Shown: positions 51,072 to 63,175 of the stretch, one piece after another
How positions within the stretch are numbered: the stretch's first letter is position 1
Layout: every line of letters begins with the position of its first letter
Assembly: GCF_910591885.1 (NCBI RefSeq)
Contig: NW_025963548.1
Coordinates: forward strand, 1,355,501 to 1,419,500
Source: Bombus terrestris
Lineage: Eukaryota; Arthropoda; Insecta; Hymenoptera; Apidae
DNA length: 64,000 nucleotides
Reading direction: 5' to 3'
Made by a program: the position numbers and the translations under genes
Notes under the pieces: generated by a model
Database searches by the model: none
Seen by the model: only the letters and a program-made list of their open reading frames with translations
What the model was told of the DNA's origin: nothing

Positions 51072-53590
51072 TGCACTGTACTATGTGAAAATATTACAAT
51101 TTATGTAAAACTATTGATGAAATGTAAACTTTTGTCAGTATGCAATTCGATAAAGACTTGCGGTTCCTCGGGCTGGTGCGAATATTTCAATGTCCCTATG
51201 TGCCAAACCGTTGGTTTGTGACACACCTTTACGCGTCCCTCGCTCGCTGCGCTCGCTCGAAAACTATAGCCTAACCTAAAACCAATCCCTCTTGCGTTCG
51301 TTATTCGATAAGGCGGCGACTTATTTCAAATTTGCTAACGTGTCGGATCGGTTGTGAGGTTGGACTAGATTTATACGAGCGAGCGGAGCGAGCGAGCTAC
51401 GATTACAATTTCCACGCTATACATATACCTTATATTGCCTTGTATATATTTCCGGTTTTTGCCTAATTTAGTCAGCGATATCGGACCACACGTTGCACTG
51501 TACTATGTGAAAATATTACTATTTATGTAAAACTATTGATGAAATGTAAACTTCTGTCAGTATGCAATTCGATAAAGACTTGCGGTTCCTCGGGCTGGTG
51601 CGAATATTTCAATGTCCCTATGTTCCAAACCGTTGGTTTGTGACACACAATTACGCGTCCCTCACTCGCTGCGCTCGCTCGAACACCATAGGCTAACCTA
51701 AATCCAATCCCTCTTGCGTTCGTTATTCGACAAGGAGGCGACTTATTTCAAATTTGCTAACGTGTCGGATCGGTTGTGAGGTTGGACTAGATTTTTACGA
51801 GCGAGCGGAGCGAGCGAGCAACGATTACAATTTCCAAGCTATACATATACCTTATATTACCTTGCATATATTTCCTGTTATTGCCTAATTTTGTCAGCGA
51901 TTTCGGACCACACGTTGCACTGTACTATGTGAAAATATTACTATTTATGTAAAACTATTGATGAAATGTAAACTTTTGTCAGTATGCAATTCGATAAAGA
52001 CTTGCGGTTCCTCGGGCTGGTGCGAATATTTCAATGTCCCTATGTTCCAAACCGTTGGTTTGTGCCACACCTTTACGCATCCCTCGCTCGCTGCGCTCGC
52101 TCGAAAACTATAGCCTAACCTAAAACCAATCCCTCTTGCGTTCGTTATTCGATAAGGCGGCGACTTATTTCAAATTTGCTAACGTGTCGGATCGGTTGTG
52201 AGGTTGGACTGGATTTTTGCGAGCGAGCGGAGCGAGCGAGCTACGATTACAATTTCCAAGCTATACATATACCTTATATTGCCTTGCATATATTTCCTGT
52301 TATTGCCTAATTTTGTCAGCGATTTCGGACCACACGTTGCACTGTACTATGTGGAAATATTTCTACTTATGTAAAACTATTGATAAACTGTAATCTTTCG
52401 TCAGTACGCATTTCGATAAGGACTTCCGGCTCCTCGGGCTGGTGCGAATATTTCAATGTCCCTATGTGCCAAACCGTTGGTTTGTGACAAACCATTACGC
52501 GACCCTCGCTCGCTCCGCTCGCTCGTAAAAATCTAGGCTAACCTAAAACCAATCCCTCTTGCGTTCGTTATTCGACAAGGAGGCGACTTATTTCAAATTT
52601 GCTAACGTGTCGGATCGGTTGTGAGGTTGGACTAGATTTTTACGAGCGAGCGGAGCGAGCGAGCAACGATTACAATTTCCAAGATATACATATACCTTAT
52701 ATTACCTTGTATATATTTCCTGTTATTGCCTAATTTTGTCAGCGATTTCGGACCACACGTTGCACTGTACTATGTGAAAATATTACTATTTATGTAAAAC
52801 TATTGATGAAATGTAAACTTTTGTCAGTATGCAATTCGATAAAGACTTGCGGTTCCTCGGGCTGGTGCGAATATTTCAATGTCCCTATGTTCCAAACCGT
52901 TGGTTTGTGACACACAATTACGCGTCCCTCAATCGCTGCGCTCGCTCGAACACCATAGGCTAACCTAAAACCAATCCCTCTTGCGTTCGTTATTCGACAA
53001 GGAGGCGACATATTTCAAATTTGCTAACGTGTCGGATCGGTTGTGAGGTTGGACTAGATTTTTACGAGCGAGCGGAGCGAGCGAGCAACGATTACAATTT
53101 CCAAGCTATACATATACCTTATATTACCTTGCATATATTTCCTGTTATTGCCTAATATTGTCAGCGATTTCGGACCACACGTTGCACTGTACTATGTGAA
53201 AATATTACTATTTATGTAAAACTATTGATGAAATGTAAACTTTTGTCAGTATGCAATTCGATAAAGACTTGCGGTTCCTCGGGCTGGTGCGAATATTTCA
53301 ATGTCCCTAGGTTCCAAACCGTTGGTTTGTGACACACAATTACGCGTCCCTCACTCGCTGCAGTCGCTCGAACACCATAGGCTAACCTAAAACCAATCCC
53401 TCTTGCGTTCGTTATTCGATAAGGCGGCGACTTATTTCAAATTTGCTAACGTGTCGGATCGGTTGTGAGGTTGGACTAGATTTATACGAGCGAGCGGAGC
53501 GAGCGAGCTACGATTACAATTTCCACGCTATACATATACCTTATATTGCCTTGCATATATTTCCGGTTTTTGCCTAATTTAGTCAGCGAT
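51072..53590 (+). repeat. 6-monomer higher-order unit, copy 2
   Basis: Carries every marker of copy 1. A change near 52525 to CTCGTAAAAATCTAGGC, against CTCGAAAATCATAGGC, adds 1 bp. CTCAATCGCTGCG near 52929 is another difference. The match ends near 53590, where ACCTTGCACTG/TGTAAATACTAC replaces ACGTTGCACTG/TGAAAATATTAC. Confidence 0.9.
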
Positions 53591-54700
53591 ATCGGACCAC
53601 ACCTTGCACTGTACTATGTGTAAATACTACTATTTATGTAAAACTATTGATAAACTGTATACTTTCGTCAGTACGCAATTCGATAAAGACTTCCGGCTCC
53701 TCGGGCTGGTGCGAATATTTCAATGTCCCTATGTGCCAAACCGTTGGTTTGTGACACACCTTTACGCGACCCTCGCTCGCTGCGCTCGCTCGAAAAATAT
53801 AGCCTAACCTAAAACCAATCCCTCTTGCGTTCGTTATTCGATAAGGCGGCGACTTATTTCAAATTTGCTAACGTGTCGGATCGGTTGTGAGGTTGGACTG
53901 GATTTTTACGAGCGAGCGAAGCGAGCGAGCTACGATTACAATTTCCACGCTATACATATACCTTATATTGCCTTGCATATATTTCCGGTTTTTGCCTAAT
54001 TTAGTCAGCGATATCGGACCACACATTGCACTGTACTATGTGGAAATATTACTATTTATGCTAAACTGTTGATAAACTGTATACTTTCGTCAGTACGCAA
54101 TTCGATAAAGACTTCCGGCTCCTCGGGCTGGTGCGAATATTTCAATGTCCCTATGTGCCAAACCGTTGGTTTGTGACACACCTTTACGCGACCCTCGCTC
54201 GCTGCACTCGCTCGAAAACTATAGCCTAACCTAAAACCAATCCCTCTTGCGTTCGTTATTCGATAAGGCGGCGACTTATTTCTAATTTGCCAACGTGTCG
54301 GATCGGTTGTGAGGTTGGACTAGATTTTTACGAGCGAGCGGAGCGAGCGAGCAACGATTACAATTTCCAAGCTATACATATACCTTATATTACCTTGCAT
54401 ATATTTCCTGTTATTGCCGAATTTTGTCAGCGATTTCGGACCACACGTTGCACTCTACTATGTGGAAATATTACTATTTATGTAAAACTATTGATAAACT
54501 GTAAACTTTTGTCAGTACACAATTCGATAAAGACTTCCGGCTCCTCGGGCTGGTGCGAATATTTCAATGTCCCTATGTGCCAAGCCGTTGGTTTGTGACA
54601 CACATTTACGCATCCCTCGCTCGCTGCGCTCGCTCGAAAACTATAGCCTAACCTAAAACCAATCCCTCTTGCGTTCGTTATTCGATAAGGCGGCGACTTA
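53365..54700 (+). repeat. Type A block, copy 2 (9-monomer offset)
   Basis: Same order as 44935-46690 but with a single TATGCTAAACTG monomer. It recurs at +3798 (nine monomers). The CACATTTACG change near 54602 is private to this copy. Confidence 0.85.
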
Positions 54701-55292
54701 TTTCAAATTTGCTAACGTGTCGGATCGGTTGTGAGGTTGGACTAGATTTATACGAGCGAGCGGAGCGAGCGAGCTACGATTACAATTTCCACGCTATACA
54801 TATACCTTATATTGCCTTGCATATATTTCCGGTTTTTGCCTAATTTAGTCAGCGATATCGGACCACACGTTGCACTGTACTATGTGGAAATATTACTATT
54901 TATGTAAAACTACTGATAAACTGTATACTTTCGTCAGTACGCAATTCGATAAAGACTTCCGGCTCCTCGGGCTGGTGCGAATATTTCAATGTCCCTATGT
55001 GCCAAACCGTTGGTTTGTGACAAACCTTTACGCGTCCCTCGCTCGCTGCGCTTGCTCGAACACCATAGGCTAACCTAAAACCAATCCCTCTTGCGTTCGT
55101 TATTCGACAAGAAGGCGACTTATTTCAAATTTGCTAACGTGTCGGATCGGTTGTGAGGTTGGACTAGATTTTTACGAGCGAGCGGAGCGAGCGAGCAACG
55201 ATTACAATTTCCAAGCTATACATATACCTTATATTACCTTGCATATATTTCCTGTTATTGCCTAATTTTGTCAGCGATTTCGAACCACACGT
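54701..55292 (+). repeat. Linking A and B monomers
   Basis: An ordinary type A monomer with AACTACTGATAAAC (near 54908), shared with 59.1 and 61.2 kb, then a B-ended piece with GCGCTTGCTCG and GACAAGAAGG (55042-55115) not seen elsewhere. Confidence 0.7.
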
Positions 55293-57380
55293 TGCACTGT
55301 ACTATGTGAAAATATTACTATTTATGTAAAACTATTGATGAAATGTAAACTTTTGTCAGTATGCAATTCGATAAAGACTTGCGGTTCCTCGGGCTGGTGC
55401 GAATATTTCAATGTCCCTATGTGCCAAACCGTTGGTTTGTGACACACCTTTACGCGTCCCTCGCTCGCTGCGCTCGCTCGAAAACTATAGCCTAACCTAA
55501 AACCAATCCCTCTTGCGTTCGTTATTCGATAAGGCGGCGACTTATTTCAAATTTGCTAACGTGTCGGATCGGTTGTGAGGTTGGACTAGATTTATACGAG
55601 CGAGCGGAGCGAGCGAGCTACGATTACAATTTCCACGCTATACATATACCTTATATTGCCTTGTATATATTTCCGGTTTTTGCCTAATTTAGTCAGCGAT
55701 ATCGGACCACACGTTGCACTGTACTATGTGAAAATATTACTATTTATGTAAAACTATTGATGAAATGTAAACTTTTGTCAGTATGCAATTCGATAAAGAC
55801 TTGCGGTTCCTCGGGCTGGTGCGAATATTTCAATGTCCCTATGTTCCAAACCGTTGGTTTGTGACACACAATTACGCGTCCCTCACTCGCTGCGCTCGCT
55901 CGAACACCATAGGCTAACCTAAATCCAATCCCTCTTGCGTTCGTTATTCGACAAGGAGGCGACTTATTTCAAATTTGCTAACGTGTCGGATCGGTTGTGA
56001 GGCTGGACTAGATTTTTACGAGCGAGCGGAGCGAGCGAGCAACGATTACAATTTCCAAGCTATACATATACCTTATATTACCTTGCATATATTTCCTGTT
56101 ATTGCCTAATTTTGTCAGCGATTTCGGACCACACGTTGCACTGTACTATGTGAAAATATTACTATTCATGTAAAACTATTGATGAAATGTAAACTTTTGT
56201 CAGTATGCAATTCGATAAAGACTTGCGGTTCCTCGGGCTGGTGCGAATATTTCAATGTCCCTATGTTCCAAACCGTTGGTTTGTGCCACACCTTTACGCA
56301 TCCCTCGCTCGCTGCGCTCGCTCGAAAACTATAGCCTAACCTAAAACCAATCCCTCTTGCGTTCGTTATTCGATAAGGCGGCGACTTATTTCAAATTTGC
56401 TAACGTGTCGGATCGGTTGTGAGGTTGGACTGGATTTTTGCGAGCGAGCGGAGCGAGCGAGCTACGATTACAATTTCCAAGCTATACATATACCTTATAT
56501 TGCCTTGCATATATTTCCTGTTATTGCCTAATTTTGTCAGCGATTTCGGACCACACGTTGCACTGTACTATGTGGAAATATTTCTACTTATGTAAAAATA
56601 TTGATAAACTGTAATCTTTCGTCAGTACGCATTTCGATAAGGACTTCCGGCTCCTCGGGCTGGTGCGAATATTTCAATGTCCCTATGTGCCAAACCGTTG
56701 GTTTGTGACAAACCATTACGCGACCCTCGCTCGCTGCGCTCGCTCGAAAATCATAGGCTAACCTAAAACCAATCCCTCTTGCGTTCGTTATTCGACAAGG
56801 AGGCGACTTATTTCAAATTTGCTAACGTGTCGGATCGGTTGTGAGGTTGGACTAGATTTTTACGAGCGAGCGGAGCGAGCGAGCAACGATTACAATTTCC
56901 AAGATATACATATACCTTATATTACCTTGTATATATTTCCTGTTATTGCCTAATTTTGTCAGCGATTTCGGACCACACGTTGCACTGTACTATGTGAAAA
57001 TATTACTATTTATGTAAAACTATTGATGAAATGTAAACTTTTGTCAGTATGCAATTCGATAAAGACTTGCGGTTCCTCGGGCTGGTGCGAATATTTCAAT
57101 GTCCCTATGTTCCAAACCGTTGGTTTGTGACACACAATTACGCGTCCCTCACTCGCTGCAGTCGCTCGAACACCATAGGCTAACCTAAAACCAATCCCTC
57201 TTGCGTTCGTTATTCGATAAGGCGGCGACTTATTTCAAATTTGCTAACGTGTCGGATCGGTTGTGAGGTTGGACTAGATTTATACGAGCGAGCGGAGCGA
57301 GCGAGCTACGATTACAATTTCCACGCTATACATATACCTTATATTGCCTTGCATATATTTCCGGTTTTTGCCTAATTTAG
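55293..57380 (+). repeat. 6-monomer unit, shortened third copy (5 monomers)
   Basis: Carries CTAAATCC (55920), GTGCCACACC (56283), GATTTTTGCGAGC (56434), ATATTTCTACTTATG (56577) and CAAGATATACAT (56895) in order. The GGCGACATATTTC and CCCTAGGTTCC markers are missing and TGCAGTCG (57158) follows directly, so one monomer was lost, as expected for unequal exchange between neighbours. Confidence 0.85.
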
Positions 57381-58500
57381 TCAGCGATATCGGACCACAC
57401 CTTGCACTGTACTATGTGTAAATACTACTATTTATGTAAAACTATTGATAAACTGTATACTTTCGTCAGTACGCAATTCGATAAAGACTTCCGGCTCCTC
57501 GGGCTGGTGCGAATATTTCAATGTCCCTATGTGCCAAACCGTTGGTTTGTGACACACCTTTACGCGACCCTCGCTCGCTGCGCTCGCTCGAAAAATATAG
57601 CCTAACCTAAAACCAATCCCTCTTGCGTTCGTTATTCGATAAGGCGGCGACTTATTTCAAATTTGCTAACGTGTCGGATCGGTTGTGAGGTTGGACTGGA
57701 TTTTTACGAGCGAGCGAAGCGAGCGAGCTACGATTACAATTTCCACGCTATACATATACCTTATATTGCCTTGCATATATTTCCGGTTTTTGCCTAATTT
57801 AGTCAGCGATATCGGACCACACATTGCACTGTACTATGTGGAAATATTACTATTTATGCTAAACTGTTGATAAACTGTATACTTTCGTCAGTACGCAATT
57901 CGATAAAGACTTCCGGCTCCTCGGCCTGGTGCGAATATTTCAATGTCCCTATGTGCCAAACCGTTGGTTTGTGACACACCTTTACGCGACCCTCGCTCGC
58001 TGCACTCGCTCGAAAACTATAGCCTAACCTAAAACCAATCCCTCTTGCGTTCGTTATTCGATAAGGCGGCGACTTATTTCTAATTTGCCAACGTGTCGGA
58101 TCGGTTGTGAGGTTGGACTAGATTTTTACGAGCGAGCGGAGCGAGCGAGCAACGATTACAATTTCCAAGCTATACATATACCTTATATTACCTTGCATAT
58201 ATTTCCTGTTATTGCCGAATTTTGTCAGCGATTTCGGACCACACGTTGCACTCTACTATGTGGAAATATTACTATTTATGTAAAACTATTGATAAACTGT
58301 AAACTTTTGTCAGTACACAATTCGATAAAGACTTCCGGCTCCTCGGGCTGGTGCGAATATTTCAATGTCCCTATGTGCCAAGCCGTTGGTTTGTGACACA
58401 CCTTTACGCATCCCTCGCTCGCTGCGCTCGCTCGAAAACTATAGCCTAACCTAAAACCAATCCCTCTTGCGTTCGTTATTCGATAAGGCGGCGACTTATT
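57165..58500 (+). repeat. Type A block, copy 3
   Basis: Match of 53365-54700 at +3798. CTCGGCCTGG near 57923 is private. After the block one additional TATGCTAAACTG monomer (58.5-58.9 kb, with GTTAATAAACTG near 58710) is inserted relative to copy 2, where the AACTACTGATAAAC monomer follows directly. Confidence 0.85.
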
Positions 58501-58859
58501 TCAAATTTGCTAACGTGTCGGATCGGTTGTGAGGTTGGACTGGATTTTTACGAGCGAGCGAAGCGAGCGAGCTACGATTACAATTTCCACGCTATACATA
58601 TACCTTATATTGCCTTGCATATATTTCCGGTTTTTGCCTAATTTAGTCAGCGATATCGGACCACACATTGCACTGTACTATGTGGAAATATTACTATTTA
58701 TGCTAAACTGTTAATAAACTGTATACTTTCGTCAGTACGCAATTCGATAAAGACTTCCGGCTCCTCGGGCTGGTGCGAATATTTCAATGTCCCTATGTGC
58801 CAAACCGTTGGTTTGTGACACACCTTTACGCGACCCTCGCTCGCTGCACTCGCTCGAAA

Positions 58860-60969
58860 ACTATAGCCTAACCTAAAACCAATCCCTCTTGCGTTCGTTA
58901 TTCGATAAGGCGGCGACTTATTTCAAATTTGCTAACGTGTCGGATCGGTTGTGAGGTTGGACTAGATTTATACGAGCGAGCGGAGCGAGCGAGCTACGAT
59001 TACAATTTCCACGCTATACATATACCTTATATTGCCTTGCATATATTTCCGGTTTTTGCCTAATTTAGTCAGCGATATCGGACCACACGTTGCACTGTAC
59101 TATGTGGAAATATTACTATTTATGTAAAACTACTGATAAACTGTATACTTTCGTCAGTACGCAATTCGATAAAGACTTCCGGCTCCTCGGGCTGGTGCGA
59201 ATATTTCAATGTCCCTATGTGCCAAACCGTTGGTTTGTGACACACCTTTACGCGACCCTCGCTCGCTGCGCTCGCTCGAAAAATATAGCCTAACCTAAAA
59301 CCAATCCCTCTTGCGTTCGTTATTCGATAAGGCGGCGACTTATTTCAAATTTGCTAACGTGTCGGATCGGTTGTGAGGTTGGACTGGATTTTTACGAGCG
59401 AGCGAAGCGAGCGAGCTACGATTACAATTTCCACGCTATACATATACCTTATATTGCCTTGCATATATTTCCGGTTTTTGCCTAATTTAGTCAGCGATAT
59501 CGGACCACACGTTGCACTGTACTATGTGTAAATACTACTATTTATGTAAAACTATTGATAAACTGTATACTTTCGTCAGTACGCAATTCGATAAAGACTT
59601 CCGGCTCCTCGGGCTGGTGCGAATATTTCAATGTCCCTATGTGCCAAACCGTTGGTTTGTGACACACCTTTACGCGACCCTCGCTCGCTGCGCTCGCTCG
59701 AAAAATATAGCCTAACCTAAAACCAATCCCTCTTGCGTTCGTTATTCGATAAGGCGGCGACATATTTCTAATTTGCTAACGTGTCGGATCGGTTGTGAGG
59801 TTGGACTGGATTTTAACGAGCGAGCGGAGCGAGCGAGCTACGATTACAATTTCCACGCTATACATATACCTTATATTGCCTTGCATATATTTCCGGTTTT
59901 TGCCTAATTTAGTCAGCGATATCGGACCAGACATTGCACTGTACTATGTGGAAATATTACTATTTATGTAAAACTATTGATAAACTGTATACTTTCGTCA
60001 GTACGCAATTCGATAAAGACTTGCGATTCCTCGGGCTGATGCGAATATTTCAATGTCCCTATGTTCCAAACCGTTGGTTTGTGACACACAATTACGCGTC
60101 CCTCACTCGCAGCGCTCGCTCGAACACCATAGGCTAACCTAAAACCAATCCCTCTTGCGTTCGTTATTCGACAAGGAGGCGACTTATTTCAAATTTGCTA
60201 ACTTGTCGGATCGGTTGTGAGGTTGGACTAGATTTTTACGAGCGAGCGGAGCGAGCGAGCAACGATTACAATTTCCAAGCTATACATATACCTTATATTA
60301 CCTTGCATATATTTCCTGTTATTGCCGAATTTTGTCAGCGATTTCGGACCACACGTTGCACTCTACTATGTGGAAATATTACTATTTCTGTAAAACTATT
60401 GATAAACTGTAAACTTTTGTCGGTAGGCAGTTCGATAAAGACTTCCGGCTCCTCGGGCTGGTGCGAATATTTCAATGTCCCTATGTGCCAAGCCGTTGGT
60501 TTGTGACACACCTTTACGCATCCCTCGCTCGCTGCGCTCGCTCGAAAACTATAGCCTAACCTAAAACCAATCCCTCTTGCGTTCGTTATTCGATAAGGCG
60601 GCGACTTATTTCTAATTTGCCAACGTGTCGGATCGGTTGTGAGGTTGGACTAGCTTTATACGAGCGAGCGGAGCGAGCGAGCTACGATTACAATTTCCAA
60701 GCTATACATATACCTTATATTACCTTGCATATATTTCCTGTTATTGCCGAATTTTGTCAGCGATTTCGGACCACACGTTGCACTCTACTATGTGGAAATA
60801 TTACTATTTATGTAAAACTATTGATAAACTGTAAACTTTTGTCAGTACACAATTCGATAAAGACTTCCGGCTCCTCGGGCTGGTGCGAATATTTCAATGT
60901 CCCTATGTGCCAAGCCGTTGGTTTGTGACACACCTTTACGCATCCCTCGCTCGCTGCGCTCGCTCGAAA
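58860..60969 (+). repeat. 5-monomer unit of the right end, copy 1 (2110 bp)
   Basis: Matches 60970-62350 at +2110. Markers: AACTACTGATAAAC (59131), TGTAAATACTAC (59527), GCGACATATTTC (59757), GATTTTAACGAGC (59809), ACCAGACATTGC (59927), GCGATTCC with CTGATGCG (60023-60042), CACTCGCAGCG (60113) and CTAACTTGTCGG (60199). This unit is unrelated in monomer order to the 5-monomer unit at 35-44 kb. Confidence 0.88.
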
Positions 60970-62350
60970 ACTATAGCCTAACCTAAAACCAATCCCTCTT
61001 GCGTTCGTTATTCGATAAGGCGGCGACTTATTTCAAATTTGCTAACGTGTCGGATCGGTTGTGAGGTTGGACTAGATTTATACGAGCGAGCGGAGCGAGC
61101 GAGCTACGATTACAATTTCCACGCTATACATATACCTTATATTGCCTTGCATATATTTCCGGTTTTTGCCTAATTTAGTCAGCGATATCGGACCACACGT
61201 TGCACTGTACTATGTGGAAATATTACTATTTATGTAAAACTACTGATAAACTGTATACTTTCGTCAGTACGCAATTCGATAAAGACTTCCGGCTCCTCGG
61301 GCTGGTGCGAATATTTCAATGTCCCTATGTGCCAAACCGTTGGTTTGTGACACACCTTTACGCGACCCTCGCTCGCTGCGCTCGCTCGAAAAATATAGCC
61401 TAACCTAAAACCAATCCCTCTTGCGTTCGTTATTCGATAAGGCGGCGACTTATTTCAAATTTGCTAACGTGTCGGATCGGTTGTGAGGTTGGACTAGATT
61501 TATACGAGCGAGCGGAGCGAGCGAGCTACGATTACAATTTCCACGCTATACATATACCTTATATTGCCTTGCATATATTTCCGGTTTTTGCCTAATTTAG
61601 TCAGCGATATCGGACCACACGTTGCACTGTACTATGTGTAAATACTACTATTTATGTAAAACTATTGATAAACTGTATACTTTCGTCAGTACGCAATTCG
61701 ATAAAGACTTCCGGCTCCTCGGGCTGGTGCGAATATTTCAATGTCCCTATGTGCCAAACCGTTGGTTTGTGACACACCTTTACGCGACCCTCGCTCGCTG
61801 CGCTCGCTCGAAAAATATAGCCTAACCTAAAACCAATCCCTCTTGCGTTCGTTATTCGATAAGGCGGCGACATATTTCTAATTTGCTAACGTGTCGGATC
61901 GGTTGTGAGGTTGGACTGGATTTTAACGAGCGAGCGGAGCGAGCGAGCTACGATTACAATTTCCACGCTATACATATACCTTATATTGCCTTGCATATAT
62001 TTCCGGTTTTTGCCTAATTTAGTCAGCGATATCGGACCAGACATTGCACTGTACTATGTGGAAATATTACTATTTATGTAAAACTATTGATAAACTGTAT
62101 ACTTTCGTCAGTACGCAATTCGATAAAGACTTGCGATTCCTCGGGCTGATGCGAATATTTCAATGTCCCTATGTTCCAAACCGTTGGTTTGTGACACACA
62201 ATTACGCGTCCCTCACTCGCAGCGCTCGCTCGAACACCATAGGCTAACCTAAAACCAATCCCCCTTGCGTTCGTTATTCGACAAGGAGGCGACTTATTTC
62301 AAACTTGCTAACTTGTCGGATCGGTTGTGAGGTTGGACTAGATTTTTACG
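60970..62350 (+). repeat. 5-monomer unit of the right end, copy 2 (partial)
   Basis: Carries all markers of copy 1 up to CTAACTTGTCGG (62309). One monomer start differs (GATTTATACGAGCGAGCGG near 61498 against GATTTTTACGAGCGAGCGA at 59388). CAATCCCCCTTG near 62260 and CAAACTTGC near 62301 are private. It stops where the ATAACTTATAC block begins. Confidence 0.88.
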
Positions 62351-62368
62351 AGCGAGCGGAGCGAGCGA

Positions 62369-63175
62369 GCAACGATTACAATTTCCAAGCTATACATATA
62401 ACTTATACTACCTTGTATATAGTTCCTGTTATTGCCTAATTTTGTCAGCGATTTCCGACCACACGTTGCATTCTACTATGTGGAAATATTACTATTTATG
62501 TAAAACTATTGAGAAACTGTAAACTTTCGTCAGTACGCAATTCGATAAAGACTTCCGGCTCCTCGGGCTGGTGCGAATATTTCAATGTCCCTATATGCCA
62601 AACCGTTGGTTTGTGACACACCTTTACGCGTCCCTCGCTCGCTGCGCTCGCTCGAAAACTATAGCCTAACCTAAAACCAATCCCTCTTGCGTTCGTTATT
62701 CGATAAGGCGGCGACTTATTTCAAATTTGCTAACGTGTCGGATCGGTTGTGAGGTTGGACTAGATTTATACGAGCGAGCGGAGCGAGCGAGCTACGATTA
62801 CAATTTCCACGCTATACATATACCTTATATTGCCTTGTATATATTTCCGGTTTTTGCCTAATTTAGTCAGCGATATCGGACCACACGTTGCACTGTACTA
62901 TGTGAAAATATTACTATTTATGTAAAACTATTGATGAAATGTAAACTTTGTCAGTATGCAATTCGATAAAGACTTGCGGTTCCTCGGACTGGTGCGAATA
63001 TTTCAATGTCCCTATGTTCCAAACCGTTGGTTTGTGACACACAATTACGCGTCCCTCACTCGCTGCGCTCGCTCGAACACCATAGGCTAACCTAAAACCA
63101 ATCCCTCTTGCGTTCGTTATTCGACAAGGAGGCGACTTATTTCAAATTTGCTAACGTGTCGGATCGGTTGTGAGG
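62369..63175 (+). repeat. ATAACTTATAC block, copy 3
   Basis: Third copy of the block at 43811 and 47599, placed about 44 monomers from the first. It keeps TATAGTTCC, GATTTCCGACC, CTATATGCC and the 1-bp-short GTAAACTTTGTC, but has TTCGATAAAG instead of TTCGAAAAAG. Private changes are TTGAGAAACTG near 62510 and CTCGGACTGG near 62984. Confidence 0.85.
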
